From NCBI RefSeq assembly GCF_014644555.1, contig NZ_BMKX01000005.1, forward strand, positions 205,680 to 269,679: DNA of 64,000 bases, in the 5' to 3' direction. This document shows positions 8,456 to 16,649 of this stretch, in pieces (position 1 is the first letter of the stretch; each line of letters starts with the position of its first letter). The position numbers were made by a program, and so were the translations under genes. Origin of the DNA: Glutamicibacter ardleyensis (GTDB lineage: Bacteria > Actinomycetota > Actinomycetes > Actinomycetales > Micrococcaceae). The notes under the pieces are model-generated. The model searched no databases and was not told the origin of the DNA. It saw nothing but the letters and a program-made list of their open reading frames with translations.

Positions 8456-9664
8456 ATGCCGCTGGGACGAGAGTATCGGAAGCTTTGGGCTGGAAACGCC
8501 GCTTCAAATTCCGGGGATGGCATAAACTTCGTTGCCATTCCACTTCTGGCTACCGCACTTACCTCTGATCCCGTGCTGATTGCAGGCCTATCGATGGCCT
8601 ATACGGCGGCAAAGCTCATGGTGGTTCTGCCCATCGGCGCGTTTGTGGATCGGCTAGACCGCAAAACCATTCTGTGGATCGCCAATCTCAGTCGAAGCAT
8701 TCTCTTGATCGCACTGGCGGTAGTAGTAGTTAGCGGGGCAGGGTCAATCGCCGCACTCTACGTAGTCTTTAGCCTAATAGGCATCCTAGAGACAGCAGCA
8801 GACAACTCGGCACTATCGATATTGCCGTCAGTTGTTGGTAGCAAAGACTTGGATAAGGCCAACAGTCAGATTACGGCGACTCAACTTATCGCTGATGAAT
8901 TCATTGGACCACCCACTGGGGGCCTATTATTTGCTGCCGCAGTATCGTTACCCATTGCAATCACGGGTAGCGCCTACGCTGCGGCGGCGCTATTTTTCTT
9001 GGGAATGACCGGCACCTTCCGAGCTAAGCCCCGAACGAAACAGCCTCCTTCGTTGCGCCGCGAAGTGTTCGAAGGTGGTGCATGGCTCGTTCGACACAAG
9101 TTATTACGTTCCTTGGCTATCGTCAGCGGGTTAGTCAGCATCGCATATATGATGCCGTTTTCTATCCTTGTCCTCTTCGCCGAGGACGTCTTGGGGCTTG
9201 GCTCCGCGGGCTATGGTCTTTTACTTTCTGTATCGGCGCTCGGCGGACTTCTTGGATCAGCCATTGCCTCAAGGCTGCGACGTAAATTCGGATACGCGGC
9301 CATGACGACAGGAAGCTTATGCCTTGGATCAGTTAGCCTGTTTGCCATCTATCTGACCGATATTCCATGGTTGGTGGCAGCGCTACTGGCCGTTTACATT
9401 TTGCATGCCGTGCTTTTTGGTATCTGTGTCAGTTCGTTGCGCCAACGGTTGGTCCCGGATGAACTACGTGGAAGGGTCAACGCCGTCACCAAATTGTTTG
9501 GACTTGCTGGTCTTACTATCGGCGCTGGTCTCGGAGGGATATTGGCAACGGTGGGCAGTCTGGCAACTCCGTTCCTCGCTGGAGCGCTTGTCTTTATCGT
9601 TTGTGCACTGGTTGTATGGCCGAGTCTGCGGAATTGGGAAAATAGAAGTTCTTCGCTCGAATGA
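8456..9664 (+). CDS. MFS transporter, drug/siderophore exporter-like (MFS_3 type)
   Basis: A 402-residue major facilitator protein with 12 predicted membrane segments. It has the short N-terminus YRKLWAGNAASNSGDGINF, the loop motif GAFVDRLDRKTI between segments 2 and 3 (residues 62-73), and LRRKFGYA between segments 8 and 9; this layout is usual in the enterobactin-exporter/macrolide-efflux subgroup. Proton-driven export of a small molecule is the family inference; the substrate is unknown. The start has GAGGTG just upstream. It is monocistronic and followed by non-coding DNA. Confidence 0.85.
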   Translation: MPLGREYRKLWAGNAASNSGDGINFVAIPLLATALTSDPVLIAGLSMAYTAAKLMVVLPIGAFVDRLDRKTILWIANLSRSILLIALAVVVVSGAGSIAALYVVFSLIGILETAADNSALSILPSVVGSKDLDKANSQITATQLIADEFIGPPTGGLLFAAAVSLPIAITGSAYAAAALFFLGMTGTFRAKPRTKQPPSLRREVFEGGAWLVRHKLLRSLAIVSGLVSIAYMMPFSILVLFAEDVLGLGSAGYGLLLSVSALGGLLGSAIASRLRRKFGYAAMTTGSLCLGSVSLFAIYLTDIPWLVAALLAVYILHAVLFGICVSSLRQRLVPDELRGRVNAVTKLFGLAGLTIGAGLGGILATVGSLATPFLAGALVFIVCALVVWPSLRNWENRSSSLE

Positions 9665-9924
9665 CATTCGTTCGACACGAAGGTTACTTGTAGCAGAGGA
9701 GGTTCTTAAATTTTCGGGGTCCCGATATTGACGAGATAATGGCTGAGGGAGACTCCCATGTTCTTTGGATCGAGATGAGGGCCACTCTGCGCGGGGACTG
9801 ACCACACAGGTGAAGCTGCGCCTCGTTGCAGTTCGAGTGCGGAAAGAATTCATTAGGCAGTCGCGCTCCGCATACGCATTGTCCCGGCGGTCTCCCTGGG
9901 GCAGCACGGCGATATTGATAGCCA

Positions 9925-10004
9925 CAAATGAAGAAACTTCCATGTGCCGCAGTAGCATCCGGGAGCCGCTGGTATCTACGTGTCATGTCTGAGAACGGTA
10001 CCGG
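9925..10004 (+). repeat. Diverged repeat unit, copy A
   Basis: Core TGCCGCAGTAGCATCCGGGA at 9945-9964, preceded by GAAGAAACTTCC and followed 27 bases later by AGAACGGTACCGG. It matches copies B and C in order and spacing, with many transitions. Confidence 0.6.
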
Positions 10005-10067
10005 CCCTGTACCTTCGTCTAGAACACTACTGTTGTCTTACTCGTCCCCAAAAAACCGAGTTAAGAG

Positions 10068-10235
10068 TATGGCATGAAGCAACAACGGACGTATCACGTC
10101 GATTCGTGGCGCCACCAGAGTAAGAAGTAGCTTCAGAGTCGGAAAAGCACCCGTCTGCCGCAGTCGAGTCCGGGAAGTCAGCGCCTTTACGGATCTCAGA
10201 TGAGAACTGTGCCGGACGTATTTCTTCATGCCATA
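10068..10235. repeat. 12-bp inverted repeats flanking repeat copy B
   Basis: TATGGCATGAAG at 10068-10079 is perfectly inverted at 10224-10235, bounding a 168-base segment without a gene. It could be a degenerate miniature element or chance; no target-site duplication is apparent. Confidence 0.35.
10133..10215 (+). repeat. Diverged repeat unit, copy B
   Basis: Core TGCCGCAGTCGAGTCCGGGA at 10156-10175, preceded by GAAGTAGCTTC and followed at the same spacing as in copy A by AGAACTGTGCCGG. It lies between the two 12-base inverted repeats at 10068-10079 and 10224-10235. Confidence 0.6.
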
Positions 10236-10351
10236 AGTATCTTCGAACATCTGATGCCGCGAAAATTTTTCTCGCGTGGGGACATCAAACGAGACAAGAG
10301 CACTGTTGGAAGGTAGCCGGCAAAGTCTGGGCAGATAGGAATACCGAGCAC

Positions 10352-10418
10352 GAGAAGTAGCTCCTATATGCCGCAGCAGTCACCGGGATCTTACGTCCTT
10401 GACTAAGAAAGGTATCGG
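10352..10418 (+). repeat. Diverged repeat unit, copy C
   Basis: Core TGCCGCAGCAGTCACCGGGA at 10369-10388, preceded by GAAGTAGCTCCTATA (18 of 23 bases shared with copy A across this join) and followed by TTACGT and AAGAAAGGTATCGG. Confidence 0.6.
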
Positions 10419-10494
10419 TCGCGTTGCTTCTTCATCCACGACTGTCCAAAACCGTGAAACGCCAAGCCCACGGGAGGGAGGCATAAATCCGGGT

Positions 10495-10701
10495 TTAAGG
10501 TTGGTTGCCGTCCACCTTCGGAGCCCAGCTCACATAGAGTAATCCGGTGCCAACGAGCACCAGTCCCACCTGGAGAAGCGTGGGGATGAAGCCTTCAACG
10601 GTGAAGAGCACTGCGTAGTTGCTGATCAGGGCGAGCCATGCGATAAACATGACGAGGCTGCCGAGCATGCGCAGTCGAATGCGATCCATGGCCACGACCA
10701 T
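10495..10701 (-). CDS. Small membrane protein, hypothetical
   Basis: A 68-residue protein with two hydrophobic helices (around residues 12-32 and 38-60) joined by a short loop, and a charged N-terminus. I do not recognise a family. The ATG at 10701 or the one four codons later may be used. It lies 60 bases downstream of the large helicase gene on the same strand, so it could be co-transcribed. The intervening sequence contains a weak inverted repeat (CACGAAA/TTTCGTG). Confidence 0.6.
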   Translation of the reverse strand: MVVAMDRIRLRMLGSLVMFIAWLALISNYAVLFTVEGFIPTLLQVGLVLVGTGLLYVSWAPKVDGNQP

Positions 10702-10761
10702 ACCGTCGCGGAGGCACGAAAGTACTCCATATTAAGCGAATATTTCGTGAACTGTGAACGT

Positions 10762-13290
10762 CTAATCCATGCGTCCTACGCCGGTCACCGTGACCACCGG
10801 ATATCCGGCCTCATCCGAGGCGTCTAGGGAGATGGTTGCGTTGATTCCCCAGTCGTGGTTTTCTTCCGGATCGGCAAAAATCTGACGTACCTCCCAGATA
10901 CGATTTGGCTTCTCATTGATCACGAAGAGGTTCGAGCCGCGGCCGTTAGGGCCATCGTCGATATCTTCGTGTTCTTCGAAGTAGCTATCCAGCGCCTCGG
11001 CCCAGGCATCTGAATCAAAACCGTTGTGCCCATCAAGTTCGCCCAGCGCCTGATCCTGCTCGTCGGCGAAGAGCTTGACGCGGCGGAACATTTCGTTGCG
11101 AACCATCACCTTGAAGGCACGCACATTGGTGGTGAGCTTATCCGGTGCTGGGGGAGTGATCTCGGTTTCTTCGTGCAGCTCACCGCGCGAGAGTTCCTCC
11201 CACTCATCCAGGAGTGAGGAGTCGATTTGGCGGATCAATTCGCCGAGCCACTCGATGAGGTCTTCCAGATCTTCGCGCAGCGAATCCTGCGGCACCGTTT
11301 GGCGCAAGGCCTTGTAGGCGTCGGTGAGGTAGCGCAGTAGTACGCCCTCTGAGCGAGCCAGCTGGTAATACTGAACGAAGTCTGAGAAGCCCATGGCCCG
11401 CTCGTACATGTCTCGCACCACGGACTTCGGCTGAAGCTCGAAGTCTGCAAGCCACGGGGCACCGGACCGGTACTGTTCGAAGGCCGCTTCAAGCTTTTCG
11501 GCCAGTGGCTGAGGGTAGGTGACTTCTTCCAAAGCTGCCATACGCGCGTCGTAGTCCAGCCCGTCCGCCTTCATCGCGGCAACGGCTTCACCGCGGGCCT
11601 TCTTCTCTTGGCCAGAAAGCACCTGACGCGGCTTCTCCAAGGTTGCCTCGATGACCGAAACCACGTCTAGTGCATAGCTTGGAGAGTCGGGGGAGAAGAG
11701 CTCCAGCGCTGCCAGAGCGAAAGGCGAGAGCGGCTGGTTCAGTGCAAAGTTCTGCTGAAGGTGCACCGTCAGCTCGTAGTAGTTGCCGTAGACATCGGGT
11801 TCATTGCGGCGAACCACCACACCGGTGGCGATCAGCTCGCGCAGAATGCCTAGGGCGCGTAACTTCAGCTTCCGCTGAGACGCCGGTGTTTCATGATTCT
11901 CGGTGAGGATGCGCTTGGCTGCTTCGAAGGCGTTATCTTCGCGTTCCAGCAGGTTCAGTAGCATCGAGTGGGAGACCTGGAAGGAAGACTTCAGCGTTTC
12001 CGGATCCGCATGCACGATTTTGTCGTAGGTTTTCTCGCCCCAGGTGACGAAGTTCTGTGGTGGCTTTTTCTTGGGGATCTGCTTGAGTTTGGAGGAGCCT
12101 TCGCCGTGCTTCTTCAGCGCCTTTTCCATGGCTTTGTGATTTTCAATGGCATGCTCGGGAGCCTGCACCATTACGGTGCCCGCGGTATCGAAACCTGCGC
12201 GTCCGGCGCGTCCGGCAATCTGATGGAATTCACGGGCGTTGAGGGTGCGGGTACGTGTGCCGTCAAATTTGGACAGCGCGGTCATGAGCACGGTGCGGAT
12301 TGGCACATTGATACCGACACCCAGGGTGTCGGTGCCGCAGATGACCTTGAGCAGCCCGGCCTGAGCGAGCTGCTCAACCAACCGGCGGTACTTAGGCAGC
12401 ATGCCTGCGTGGTGCACTCCGATGCCATGGCGGACCAGACGGTTCAGCGTCTTACCGAACCCGGCTGCGAATCGGAAGCCTGCTACCAGCTCAGCGATGC
12501 GGTCTTTTTCCTCGCGGGTGCATACATTGATGCTCATCAGCCCGGTGGCACGATCGATCGCGTCCAACTGCGAGAAATGCACAATGTAGATGGGGACCTG
12601 CTGTGTTTTGATCAGTTCCTCGACGGTTTCCTGTACCGGGTCCAACGAGTAGTAGAAATGCAGGGGGATGGGACGCTCGGAGTGGGCAACGGTGACCGTA
12701 GTCTTCCCGGTACGCTCTTCGAGCTCCTTTTCGAAGCGCGAGACATCGCCCAAGGTGGCGCTCATCAGCAAGAACTGCGACTGCGGCAGTTCAATCAATG
12801 GTAGCTGCCAAGCCCAACCACGCTGTGGGTCAGCGTAGAAGTGGAACTCATCCATGATGACCACGCCGACATCGGCCCGTGAGCCTTCACGCAAGGCGAT
12901 GTTAGCCAAGATCTCAGCGGTACAGCAGATGATCGGAGCGTCGGCGTTCACCGAGGAATCACCGGTGACCATGCCAACGTTTTCGGCACCGAAGATCTTA
13001 CATAGGTCGAAGAACTTCTCCGAGACCAGTGCCTTGATCGGTGCGGTGTAGAAGCTGATTTCATCGCGGGCCATTGCGTAGAAGTGCGCGGCAATGGCGA
13101 CTAAGGACTTACCTGAGCCGGTGGGCGTCGCCAAAATGACGTTGCTTCCGGCGGCCAAGGCCATGGATGCCTCGTCCTGGGCTGGGTACAAGTCAATGCC
13201 ACGGGTGGTTACCCAGCGGCCAAATGATTCGTAAATCTCGTCGTCGGAAACGTTCTTGGCATCTGCAGGCAGGTAATCGGTGAGCAACAT
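10762..13290 (-). CDS. DEAD/DEAH-box helicase with DUF3516 C-terminal region
   Basis: An 842-residue superfamily 2 helicase of the Ski2-like class common in Actinobacteria, probably an RNA helicase. Motifs: I ATPTGSGKS (residues 54-62), II DEFH (147-150), III SAT (177-179), HHAGMLPKYR (293-302) and VI QIAGRAGRAGF (357-367). The C-terminal half matches the long helical region termed DUF3516. The ATG at 13290 has no good ribosome-binding site, but a TAGGCT box lies 9 bases upstream, so the transcript is probably nearly leaderless. It is divergent from the methyltransferase gene at 13368. Confidence 0.92.
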   Translation of the reverse strand: MLLTDYLPADAKNVSDDEIYESFGRWVTTRGIDLYPAQDEASMALAAGSNVILATPTGSGKSLVAIAAHFYAMARDEISFYTAPIKALVSEKFFDLCKIFGAENVGMVTGDSSVNADAPIICCTAEILANIALREGSRADVGVVIMDEFHFYADPQRGWAWQLPLIELPQSQFLLMSATLGDVSRFEKELEERTGKTTVTVAHSERPIPLHFYYSLDPVQETVEELIKTQQVPIYIVHFSQLDAIDRATGLMSINVCTREEKDRIAELVAGFRFAAGFGKTLNRLVRHGIGVHHAGMLPKYRRLVEQLAQAGLLKVICGTDTLGVGINVPIRTVLMTALSKFDGTRTRTLNAREFHQIAGRAGRAGFDTAGTVMVQAPEHAIENHKAMEKALKKHGEGSSKLKQIPKKKPPQNFVTWGEKTYDKIVHADPETLKSSFQVSHSMLLNLLEREDNAFEAAKRILTENHETPASQRKLKLRALGILRELIATGVVVRRNEPDVYGNYYELTVHLQQNFALNQPLSPFALAALELFSPDSPSYALDVVSVIEATLEKPRQVLSGQEKKARGEAVAAMKADGLDYDARMAALEEVTYPQPLAEKLEAAFEQYRSGAPWLADFELQPKSVVRDMYERAMGFSDFVQYYQLARSEGVLLRYLTDAYKALRQTVPQDSLREDLEDLIEWLGELIRQIDSSLLDEWEELSRGELHEETEITPPAPDKLTTNVRAFKVMVRNEMFRRVKLFADEQDQALGELDGHNGFDSDAWAEALDSYFEEHEDIDDGPNGRGSNLFVINEKPNRIWEVRQIFADPEENHDWGINATISLDASDEAGYPVVTVTGVGRMD

Positions 13291-13367
13291 GATGTTCTAA
13301 GCCTATCTCGTTGAGAAGTGTGACCGGGCGCTAGTGCGGTAAGTAGTGTGGGGCTAGGCTGACAAAC

Positions 13368-14159
13368 ATGAAGTGGGGTCCGAGCAAATACACCGAATTC
13401 GCCAATTACCGAGGACGTCCCTACGAAGACCTACTAGGTCAGTTAGGCGAAATCACACCCCAAAGGGTCGTAGACTTGGGCTGTGGGCCAGGCAATAAGA
13501 CGAGCCTATTGGCGCAGCGTTGGCCCGCCGCACAGGTAACCGGGCTGGATTCCTCCCCGGAGATGATCACCCAGGCTCAAGACACGGCACGTCTAACCAA
13601 TCTGGACTTTGAGCTGGTTGATGTCCGCCAGTGGCACCCCAACGACGAAGTTGATCTGCTCTTTTCAAACGCAATGCTGCAGTGGTTGCCTGAACACCGC
13701 GACTTATTAAAGACGTGGCTCAAGGATTTGAAGACCGGAGCCCACGTGGCTATACAGGTGCCGGGCAACTTCGGCTCTGCATCACACGTGGTGATGCGGC
13801 AGCTAGCGGACTCGCATAAATGGGCGGACAAGCTTTCCGGAATACTTCGCCACGACGACGCTGTCAGTGAGCCAGAGGTCTATCAGCGCCTGTTGCTGGA
13901 TGCAGGCTTCCAGGCCAACGTCTGGGAGACGACCTATCATCAGGTGCTGCTGGGCGAAGACCCAATTCTTGACTGGGTACGTGGCACCGCACTGCTTCCG
14001 GTCAAAGCGGCACTCACCGAAGGTGACTACGTGGACTTCGAAGCTGACTATTCACGCGAAGTCGCTGGGCATTACCCGTCGGTTAGCGCACCAGACGGGG
14101 CGAAACTCACAAATTTCCCTTTTCGGAGAATCTTCATGATCGGGCGCAAACTGGGCTGA
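13368..14159 (+). CDS. tam: Trans-aconitate 2-methyltransferase
   Basis: This SAM-dependent cytosolic enzyme methylates trans-aconitate, removing an inhibitor of aconitase. The 263-residue length and sequence fit Tam: the N-terminal MKWGPSKYTEFANYRGRPY, motif I VVDLGCGPGNKT (residues 34-45), acidic residue in GLDSSPEMI near 65, and LFSNAMLQWLPEH (104-116), characteristic of the family. A TAGGCT box lies 7 bases before the ATG with no ribosome-binding site, implying a leaderless mRNA. It faces the MBL hydrolase gene across a hairpin. Confidence 0.9.
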   Translation: MKWGPSKYTEFANYRGRPYEDLLGQLGEITPQRVVDLGCGPGNKTSLLAQRWPAAQVTGLDSSPEMITQAQDTARLTNLDFELVDVRQWHPNDEVDLLFSNAMLQWLPEHRDLLKTWLKDLKTGAHVAIQVPGNFGSASHVVMRQLADSHKWADKLSGILRHDDAVSEPEVYQRLLLDAGFQANVWETTYHQVLLGEDPILDWVRGTALLPVKAALTEGDYVDFEADYSREVAGHYPSVSAPDGAKLTNFPFRRIFMIGRKLG

Positions 14160-14194
14160 AGAGTGCCGGGTAAGAATATTGCCTGAGATAAGTG

Positions 14195-14230
14195 CCGGGG
14201 CCCGCGGATGAGAACATCCATGGGTCCCGG
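14195..14230. terminator. Bidirectional hairpin between convergent genes
   Basis: A 16-base stem (14195-14210 with 14215-14230) with two G-U pairs, one mismatch and a 4-base loop (AGAA). It lies between tam and the MBL gene. No U run follows, so termination strength is uncertain. Confidence 0.6.
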
Positions 14231-14271
14231 ACTCTAGGTAGAAGTAGCGCTAAATTGGCGCTCACCGGTGG

Positions 14272-14925
14272 TTACCAGCCGCGCTGGCGCCACTCGTTCA
14301 GGTGCGGGCGCTCGGTGCCCACTGTCGTGGATTCACCGTGGCCGGGTAGTACACGCGTCTCATCCGAGAATTTCTCGAATATACGTTCGGATACGTCGTT
14401 GATCAGCGACTCGAAACGTTCCTGGTCTTTCTCGGTATTACCTACGCCACCAGGAAAAAGGCTGTCGCCGCTGAAAATGACCTGTTCGCCCGAAGAATCA
14501 CGTAGGGCGTAGGCAATCGATCCCGGGGTATGGCCGCGAAGGTGAATCGCTTCCAACACCACTTCGCCTACCGTAACGCGGTCGCCGTGGTTCAAACCAT
14601 GGGTAATCGACACCTCCGCCTCTCTGTTGATACCGGCAACGTCGTCGACTCCCGCATAGGTGGGTACCTTGTAGGTTTCGACGGCAGCGGATAACGCCCG
14701 CACATGATCCCAGTGCTGGTGTGTCGTGGCGATGCCTATGACCTGTGGCGGAGGGCCATCCGAAGCGGCGCTGGCAACAAGTCCTTGAATCGCCGGCAGG
14801 TCATCTGCAGCATCGATGATCAACTGTTTTCCGCTGGTACGCTCGGTGACCAGATAAACGTTATTATTCATTTCCGAAACGCTCACCGAACGAATCGTGA
14901 CGTCAGTTAAGAGAAGTTCGCTCAT
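14272..14925 (-). CDS. MBL-fold metallo-hydrolase (glyoxalase II-like)
   Basis: A 217-residue metallo-beta-lactamase-fold hydrolase. Metal-binding motifs are THQHWDH (residues 68-74), GHTPGS near 133, the bridging Asp in FSGDSLFPGG near 155, and LPGHGEST near 195, the same set as in glyoxalase II and related thioester hydrolases. The substrate cannot be assigned. TAGGCT lies 7 bases before the ATG and there is no ribosome-binding site, so a leaderless transcript is likely. Confidence 0.87.
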   Translation of the reverse strand: MSELLLTDVTIRSVSVSEMNNNVYLVTERTSGKQLIIDAADDLPAIQGLVASAASDGPPPQVIGIATTHQHWDHVRALSAAVETYKVPTYAGVDDVAGINREAEVSITHGLNHGDRVTVGEVVLEAIHLRGHTPGSIAYALRDSSGEQVIFSGDSLFPGGVGNTEKDQERFESLINDVSERIFEKFSDETRVLPGHGESTTVGTERPHLNEWRQRGW

Positions 14926-15007
14926 AGGCTTTAGCCTACGCGGGGCAGCCGCCCGAACACGATAGGCTCAGTTAATCACCTCAAGCATTGCACCGAATGG
15001 AGCGCCC

Positions 15008-15385
15008 ATGGCTAATCTGGATTTCATCCGCATCGACCCGACGTCGGCAGTGGCCCCATACCAGCAGGTACGCGAACAAATCTTAGCCAGCATCGCCCAC
15101 GGTGACTTGGCGCCAGGAACAAAACTACCTTCGGTTCGGGCGCTCGCCGGCGAACTTGATCTTGCGGTCAATACCGTGGCAAAAGTCTACAAGGAGCTTG
15201 AAGCGCAAGGCGCCGTAGTGACCCGCGGCCGTCATGGCACGATCGTGCAAGCAACGGAAGACCGTGGCGAACAAGAGGTCAGCGATGCCGCCGCCGATCT
15301 GGCACGAGTATCCCAGACCTGGTCGGTAAATGAAGAGACCGCGGTAAAGTACCTGCGTGCTGCTTTTAGTTCGCTACCGCGCTAA
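15008..15385 (+). CDS. GntR family transcriptional regulator (YtrA-like)
   Basis: A 125-residue repressor with a GntR winged helix (about residues 15-80: PYQQVREQILASIAHGDLAPGTKLPSVRALA..., then TVAKVYKELEAQGAVVTRGRHGT) and only a short C-terminal tail, the architecture of the YtrA subfamily. Members usually control an adjacent ABC transporter, but none is present here; the neighbours are an MBL hydrolase and CNNM proteins. The ATG has GGAG 7 bases upstream. Confidence 0.9.
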   Translation: MANLDFIRIDPTSAVAPYQQVREQILASIAHGDLAPGTKLPSVRALAGELDLAVNTVAKVYKELEAQGAVVTRGRHGTIVQATEDRGEQEVSDAAADLARVSQTWSVNEETAVKYLRAAFSSLPR

Positions 15386-15550
15386 TCAGCTTCCTTCCGG
15401 TCACAGGCGGCATTTGAATGCGCCTAGTGCGCAGGCGCAACTTCACCAGTGGTTACCCTTTTTAAGATGCTCAGTTAACAAACGCCGCAGAACCTGTGGC
15501 TCATCGCAATTAAAAAAGTATGAAAAATGCTGGCTAACTAGCGGGTAATC

Positions 15551-15610
15551 AACGAGTACAAAAAAATTGAACCGGCTAACTGTGATCAGATAGCCGGTTC
15601 AATACTCGTT
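15551..15610 (-). terminator. Rho-independent terminator of the CNNM operon
   Basis: A perfect 12-base stem (15567-15578 with 15591-15602) is followed on the minus strand by a run of seven T residues. A further outer pairing (AACGAGTA with TACTCGTT) brackets it. It lies 13 bases beyond the stop of the minus-strand CNNM gene. Confidence 0.9.
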
Positions 15611-15614
15611 ATAA

Positions 15615-16649
15615 CTATTTTGCGTCGTGACGGATCTGTCCGACTAGTTCTTCGAGCAGGTCTTCCAAGGTGACCAAACCGGTGACCGCACCCGTCGTTG
15701 AATCTCTGACTAGTGCCAGGTGGGCGCCGCTGCGCTGCATGGACTGCAGTGCCGGTCGAACACTTTGCTCCGGAGCGAATTCAGGCAGCACACGGACCAC
15801 TGCCTCTTCCAAAGGCAGCAAGCGCGAAGTGCCCTTGCGCCCTAGAACATCCTTAATATGCACATATCCAACAGGTTCCCCTGCGCCATCCCTTAGTGGG
15901 AAACGAGAGAACCCCAGAGCCGCTGCTTCCTCCACCTGCGCGACGGTCGCGTTAACTGGGAGGGTCTTCACCTGAGCGAAATCGATCGCGACTGAACCGA
16001 TAGTTCTCGCATCAAAGCTCAACGCTCCCAGAAGCAGGCGTTCATCTTGCCCGTCCAACAATCCACCTTGACGCGATTCGGCAACCATATTGGCTACTTC
16101 GTCACGGGTAAAGGTGCTGGCCACCTCGTTCTTGGGTGTCACGCCCATGGCGCGGAGCACCAGGTTACCCATGGCGTTCATGGACCAGAGCACCGGACGC
16201 AGGACCTTGACCAGGACAACCATGCTGGGAGCAAGAATCAAAGCCATGCGTTCCGGTCCGGCCAACGCCATATTCTTCGGGACCATTTCCGCAAGAACCA
16301 CGTGCAGGTATGTCACCAGAGCCAGGGCAATGGCATAGGAGAGCGGATCGATCCACGACACAGGAATACCGATCGATTCGAACGGTCCTGCCACCGCATA
16401 TTTCACCAGCGGCTTGGTGACGTAGCCTAGCGCGAGCGAACAGACGGTAATGCCAAGCTGGGCGCCAGCCATGACCAATGAAACATTCTCAATGGCCCAC
16501 AGGGTCATCTTTGCGCTTCGGCTGCCATGCTCGGCCTTCGGCTCGATAATGCTTCGACGTGCCGAGATCAGAGCAAACTCTGCCCCGACAAAGTAGAAGT
16601 TCGCTAACAAGAGCAAAATTGTGACGATTATTCCTGTCAGGTCGCTCAT
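15615..16649 (-). CDS. CNNM/hemolysin-C-like membrane protein with CBS pair (short form)
   Basis: A 344-residue member of the CNNM/CorC family, implicated in Mg2+ or other divalent cation efflux. The N-terminal DUF21 region has four membrane segments (about residues 5-150), starting LLLLANFYFVGAEFALISARR. It is followed by a paired CBS domain (about 200-340). The C-terminal CorC_HlyC domain found in its upstream partner is missing, so it may work as a complex with that partner. Its ATG overlaps the partner's stop (ATGA, 16646-16649). Confidence 0.9.
   Translation of the reverse strand: MSDLTGIIVTILLLLANFYFVGAEFALISARRSIIEPKAEHGSRSAKMTLWAIENVSLVMAGAQLGITVCSLALGYVTKPLVKYAVAGPFESIGIPVSWIDPLSYAIALALVTYLHVVLAEMVPKNMALAGPERMALILAPSMVVLVKVLRPVLWSMNAMGNLVLRAMGVTPKNEVASTFTRDEVANMVAESRQGGLLDGQDERLLLGALSFDARTIGSVAIDFAQVKTLPVNATVAQVEEAAALGFSRFPLRDGAGEPVGYVHIKDVLGRKGTSRLLPLEEAVVRVLPEFAPEQSVRPALQSMQRSGAHLALVRDSTTGAVTGLVTLEDLLEELVGQIRHDAK

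Larger units (their letters stand above)
9665..10494. other. Non-coding stretch with diverged repeats
   Basis: About 830 bases with only short, unconvincing frames on both strands. It holds three diverged copies of one unit (listed separately) and a pair of 12-base inverted repeats. I see no RNA gene that I can name. Confidence 0.6.

Noticed and set aside
9464..9958. 164-codon minus-strand frame overlapping the MFS gene end
   Set aside because: Overlaps the MFS coding region antisense and has low-complexity composition.
10715..10749. CACGAAA/TTTCGTG inverted repeat after the helicase gene
   Set aside because: Seven-base stem with a 21-base loop; too weak to call a terminator.
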